Part shown: in pieces, positions 60,984-64,000 of the stretch
Layout: each line of letters starts with the position of its first letter
Numbering within the stretch: position 1 is the first letter of the stretch
Assembly (NCBI RefSeq): GCF_900176565.1
Contig: NZ_FXEH01000005.1
Coordinates: 707,384-771,383 of the forward strand
Origin: Thalassobacillus devorans
GTDB taxonomy: Bacteria > Bacillota > Bacilli > Bacillales > Halobacillaceae
DNA: 64,000 bases
Direction: 5' to 3'
Notes under the pieces: generated by a model
Databases searched by the model: none
The model's input: only the letters and a program-made list of their open reading frames with translations
What the model was told of the DNA's origin: nothing
Translations under genes and position numbers: made by a program

Positions 60984-61107
60984 TGATTGGCCGGTTTTCC
61001 TTTCCACCCTTACATTTCCCTTACCCTTTGAGTTGGTTTCCCACCTGTTTTTATCGTAAAATAAGTCTATCCGACTTACAGCTATCATAAACAAAGGAGA
61101 GAGAATC

Positions 61108-61419
61108 ATGCGGACATCAAAGTGGCTGCTTATCATTGTGGCCGTCCTTATTGGTGGGGTCTACTTTTATAATAATTACGGCATGCTGCACAGCGAAGAA
61201 ATGAGCGATGCCCAAATCGAGAAAAAGGATCATTCGGAGGACGACTATTATATTTATGTAGACGGTGAAAAATATAAAGTCAAAGACGAAAATACCTGGA
61301 TGCTTTTAGATGAAGAAAAAAATTATGATTTTACTTACGAATGGTACGGACAAAAGACGCCTTACATCAAAGAAATCAATCAGACCGGTGACCACGACGA
61401 CGTTGGCGGCGGTCATTAA
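61108..61419 (+). CDS. Small membrane-anchored or secreted protein, unrecognised
   Basis: 103 aa. One N-terminal hydrophobic segment (WLLIIVAVLIGGVYFYN, 6-22) without a lipobox, then a hydrophilic acidic domain with many Tyr (DDYYIYVDGEKYKVKD). Ends in a His/Asp/Gly tail DHDDVGGGH that could bind metal. AAAGGAGAG upstream and a terminator downstream mark it as a real gene, divergent from rpoE. Function unknown. Confidence 0.75.
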   Translation: MRTSKWLLIIVAVLIGGVYFYNNYGMLHSEEMSDAQIEKKDHSEDDYYIYVDGEKYKVKDENTWMLLDEEKNYDFTYEWYGQKTPYIKEINQTGDHDDVGGGH

Positions 61420-61428
61420 TGACAACTA

Positions 61429-61453
61429 ACACTCCCACTCAGTTTGGGAGTGT
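61429..61453 (+). terminator. Terminator after the small secreted-protein gene
   Basis: ACACTCCCA pairs perfectly with TGGGAGTGT, followed by TTTTTT. Confidence 0.9.
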
Positions 61454-61491
61454 TTTTTGCGCATTTTTGCAGACATGCCACGAGCCAGATG

Positions 61492-61635
61492 AGTGTCTCT
61501 CTTATAAGGTTTAATCCTCTCTTTTTTTAAAATTTGTCTCTCTTTTTCTCAAAATTGTCTCCTATCGATAGGAGATTTTCACTCTTCCTTAGGGGGATGT
61601 CTCCCATATTCCCAGATTGTCTCTTATCCCCACCA
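61492..61635. repeat. Degenerate 20-22 bp tandem repeat array (seven units)
   Basis: TGTCTC occurs exactly at 61494, 61535, 61556, 61598 and 61618, with degenerate versions near 61515 (TCCTCTC) and 61579 (TCACTC). The spacing (41, 21, 42, 20) fits a unit of about 21 bp. The fourth unit contains the perfect 18-bp palindrome TCTCCTATCGATAGGAGA (61558-61575). Fills the 330-bp gap before icmF's terminator. Confidence 0.65.
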
Positions 61636-61703
61636 AAAGCAGGGCAGCACAAGCCCGCAGAAATCGATCCGTTCCCTCGCTCCCCCTGATGCTATCTAAA
61701 AAA

Positions 61704-61736
61704 TCGAGTATGATACCTTTTCGGTTTCATACTCGA
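61704..61736 (-). terminator. Terminator after icmF
   Basis: On minus, TCGAGTATGAAACC pairs with GGTATCATACTCGA (one mismatch), followed by TTTTTTAG. Confidence 0.85.
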
Positions 61737-61749
61737 CTTCGATGCTATC

Positions 61750-64000
61750 TTACATATTCCGGCGATATTGTCCCCCTACTTCGTAGAGGGCGTTGGTGAT
61801 TTGGCCAAGGCTCGCTACCTTTACGGTTTCCATCAATTCCGCGAAGATGTTACCGTTGCTTGCCGCTACCTCTTTCAAGCGCTGCAAGGCTGCTTCTGTT
61901 CCGTCTTCATTCGATTGTTGGAATGCGCGCAAGGACTGGATTTGATGTTCTTTTTCCTCTTTGGTCGCACGCGCGATTTCCATGGAATTGATTTCATCTT
62001 CTGAAGGCGGTGTCGGATTCAAGTAAGTGTTTACGCCCACGATCGGCAGTTCGCCGGTATGCTTTTTGCTTTCATAGTATAGCGATTCTTCCTGGATCTT
62101 ACCGCGCTGGTATTGGCGTTCCATGGCGCCTAATACCCCGCCGCGATCGTTGATTCGTTCGAACTCCTGAAGAACTGCTTCTTCCACCATATCGGTCAAC
62201 TGTTCAATAATATACGCCCCTTGCAGGGAGTTTTCATTTTTGGTCAGACCGAATTCCTTGCTGATGATCATCTGGATCGCCATGGCCCGGCGGACGGATT
62301 CCTCTGTCGGTGTGGTGATCGCCTCATCATAAGAATTGGTGTGAAGCGAATTACAGTTATCCTGGATAGCAATCAACGCCTGCAATGTCGTACGGATATC
62401 ATTAAAGTTGATTTCCTGTGCGTGCAGGGAACGTCCAGACGTCTGGATATGGTACTTCAGCTTCTGGCTTCGCTCATTGGCACCATATTTTTCTTTCATA
62501 ATGATTGCCCAGATTCTGCGGGCAACACGGCCCATGACGGTATATTCCGGATCAAGACCATTAGAGAAGAAGAAGGATAAGTTTGGTGCGAACTTATTGA
62601 TATCCATACCACGGCTTAAATAGTACTCGACGTATGTGAAGCCGTTTGCCAGCGTGAACGCGAGCTGGGTAATCGGGTTGGCGCCTGCTTCTGCAATATG
62701 ATAGCCGGAAATGGAGACAGAATAGTAGTTACGGACATCATGGTCGATGAAATACTGCTGAATATCCCCCATCATGCGCAATGCGAATTCCGTTGAGAAA
62801 ATACACGTGTTCTGTCCCTGGTCTTCTTTCAAAATGTCAGCCTGGACGGTACCCCGGACAACGTGAAGCGTTTCCGCTTTAATCTGCTCCACTTCCTCTT
62901 TGTCAGGTTTACGTCCATTCTCTTCTTCAAATTTTTCAAGCTGCTGGTCGATTGCTGTGTTCATAAACATGGCTAAAATGATTGGTGCAGGACCATTGAT
63001 CGTCATGGAAACAGACGTCAAAGGATTGGTCAAATCAAAGCCGTCATATAGCTTTTTCATATCTTCCAATGTACAGATGCTGACACCGCTTTCGCCGACT
63101 TTTCCGTAGATGTCGGGACGTTCATCCGGGTCTTCCCCGTACAATGTTACCGAATCAAATGCGGTACTCAGACGCTTCGCATCATCATCTTTCGATAAGT
63201 AATGGAATCGGCGGTTGGTACGTTCTGGCGTTCCTTCACCTGCAAACTGTCTCTTTGGATCTTCTCCTTTTCGCTTGAACGGGAATACCCCTGCGGTAAA
63301 TGGAAAAGCTCCTGGTACGTTTTCTTTTAACAGCCAGACGAGGCGATCGCCCCAATCGGTGTAAGATGGCAAGGCGACTTTCGGGATTTTCAGACCGGCA
63401 AGGCTTTCTGTCGTCAAATCCATCGTGATTTCCTTGTCACGTACCTTAAACGTATACGTATCTCCGCTGTAGCGCTCTTGGAGATCATCCCAATCATCCA
63501 GCTTTTCTTTCGCATCCGGGTCGATATCCCGCTCGTACTGCTGGATCAGTGCCTCGATTTTTTCCTTCGCTTCCTCATCATCCAGCGCTTCTGCAGTTCC
63601 CTTCAATTGATAGAGTTTGCGGGCTTTTTCGGCCTGCTGCTCGGCATTATCATGATAGTTGCGCACCAGCATGGCTATGTCGCGCAAGTATTGCTTCCGC
63701 TCATTCGGAATGATGACATTCTGCTTTTCCACACTGGCTGTTCTTTCAAAGGAAGTGGTGTCTTCCCAGGCATAGTCTTCATTCAGCTTATCAACGATCG
63801 CAGCAAAAAGGGTGTTTGTGCCCGGATCATTGAACTGGCTTGCAATCGTTCCGAATACCGGGAATGTCGACGGGTCTTCATGGAAGAGCATATGACTGCG
63901 CTCATATTGCTTCCGCACTTGCTGGAACGCATCCTCCGAGCCCTTCTGTTCGAATTTATTAATAACAATAAAGTCAGCAAAATCGATCATATCAATTTTC
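61750..64000 (-). CDS. icmF: Fused isobutyryl-CoA mutase IcmF (partial, N-terminus outside window)
   Basis: About 750 C-terminal residues; the frame is open at base 64000, where it reads [10 protein letters not shown]. Full IcmF (about 1,080 aa) fuses an N-terminal B12-binding domain, a MeaI-type G-protein chaperone and the substrate-binding mutase barrel. Here the end of the G domain is seen ([11 protein letters not shown], the base-specificity NKxE motif), then the linker, then the mutase ([60 protein letters not shown]). Uses adenosylcobalamin to interconvert isobutyryl-CoA and n-butyryl-CoA. Confidence 0.93.
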   Translation of the reverse strand, partial: KIDMIDFADFIVINKFEQKGSEDAFQQVRKQYERSHMLFHEDPSTFPVFGTIASQFNDPGTNTLFAAIVDKLNEDYAWEDTTSFERTASVEKQNVIIPNERKQYLRDIAMLVRNYHDNAEQQAEKARKLYQLKGTAEALDDEEAKEKIEALIQQYERDIDPDAKEKLDDWDDLQERYSGDTYTFKVRDKEITMDLTTESLAGLKIPKVALPSYTDWGDRLVWLLKENVPGAFPFTAGVFPFKRKGEDPKRQFAGEGTPERTNRRFHYLSKDDDAKRLSTAFDSVTLYGEDPDERPDIYGKVGESGVSICTLEDMKKLYDGFDLTNPLTSVSMTINGPAPIILAMFMNTAIDQQLEKFEEENGRKPDKEEVEQIKAETLHVVRGTVQADILKEDQGQNTCIFSTEFALRMMGDIQQYFIDHDVRNYYSVSISGYHIAEAGANPITQLAFTLANGFTYVEYYLSRGMDINKFAPNLSFFFSNGLDPEYTVMGRVARRIWAIIMKEKYGANERSQKLKYHIQTSGRSLHAQEINFNDIRTTLQALIAIQDNCNSLHTNSYDEAITTPTEESVRRAMAIQMIISKEFGLTKNENSLQGAYIIEQLTDMVEEAVLQEFERINDRGGVLGAMERQYQRGKIQEESLYYESKKHTGELPIVGVNTYLNPTPPSEDEINSMEIARATKEEKEHQIQSLRAFQQSNEDGTEAALQRLKEVAASNGNIFAELMETVKVASLGQITNALYEVGGQYRRNM

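Noticed and set aside
61492-61635. CRISPR array
   Set aside because: The unit is about 21 bp with no separate spacers and no cas genes nearby.

Overview
The window looks like a chromosomal segment of an endospore-forming, flagellated Bacillaceae bacterium. The gene order follows the Bacillus subtilis rpoE-pyrG-spo0F-fba-murAB-glpX-rho-tdk-prfA-spoIIR-glyA-upp-atp-murAA-spoIID-spoIIQ-spoIIID-mbl-flhO-flhP-fabZ block almost gene for gene. Acidic extracytoplasmic proteins, an IcmF-type mutase, a Nuo operon between atp and ywmB, and an lmo0937-family peptide point to the Halobacillus/Virgibacillus/Oceanobacillus side of the family. That placement is inference from gene content, not a measured phylogeny. 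Nearly all genes are on the minus strand, so biological order runs from high to low coordinates.

Layout from right to left (direction of transcription): the C-terminal two thirds of fused isobutyryl-CoA mutase (runs off the right edge); a small secreted protein gene on plus; rpoE; pyrG with a CTP-type attenuator; ywjG (plus) divergent from spo0F, which has a sigma-H promoter and a 9-codon leader ORF; fbaA, tal, murAB, glpX; rho, a type B L31 gene, tdk; a lipoprotein gene; prfA, prmC, spoIIR, a ywlB-position gene, tsaC/ywlC, mntP, ywlE, rpiB, ywlG, glyA; upp; a Vpr-like subtilase; the ten-gene ATP synthase operon (atpZ to atpC); an eleven-gene Nuo operon lacking nuoEFG; ywzB, ywmB, murAA, spoIID, spoIIQ, spoIIID, mbl, flhO, flhP, epuA; an accessory pair (FAD monooxygenase and methyltransferase); fabZ; a small acidic lipoprotein; yjfB on plus; a ComK-family regulator; an unrecognised 206-aa protein; and a TetR-adaptor-RND efflux operon running off the left edge.

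The genes join three programmes. The first is energy conversion: the quinone-reducing proton pump and F1Fo ATPase. The second is sporulation and envelope building: spo0F, spoIIR, spoIIQ, spoIID, spoIIID, two murA genes and mbl. The third is central carbon, nucleotide and translation housekeeping.

The least expected signals are in the spaces between genes. Two families of dispersed repeats are scattered through them: a long GC-rich palindrome, and an AT-rich multi-hairpin element that ends in a terminator on the minus strand. Two terminator-like hairpins contain the ribosome binding site of the next gene. There is a DnaA-box cluster in front of ywlC/tsaC, a seven-unit degenerate 21-bp tandem array beside icmF, and an Ala/Lys-rich repeat extension on NuoC. 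No CRISPR array, tRNA, rRNA, insertion sequence or prophage was seen.
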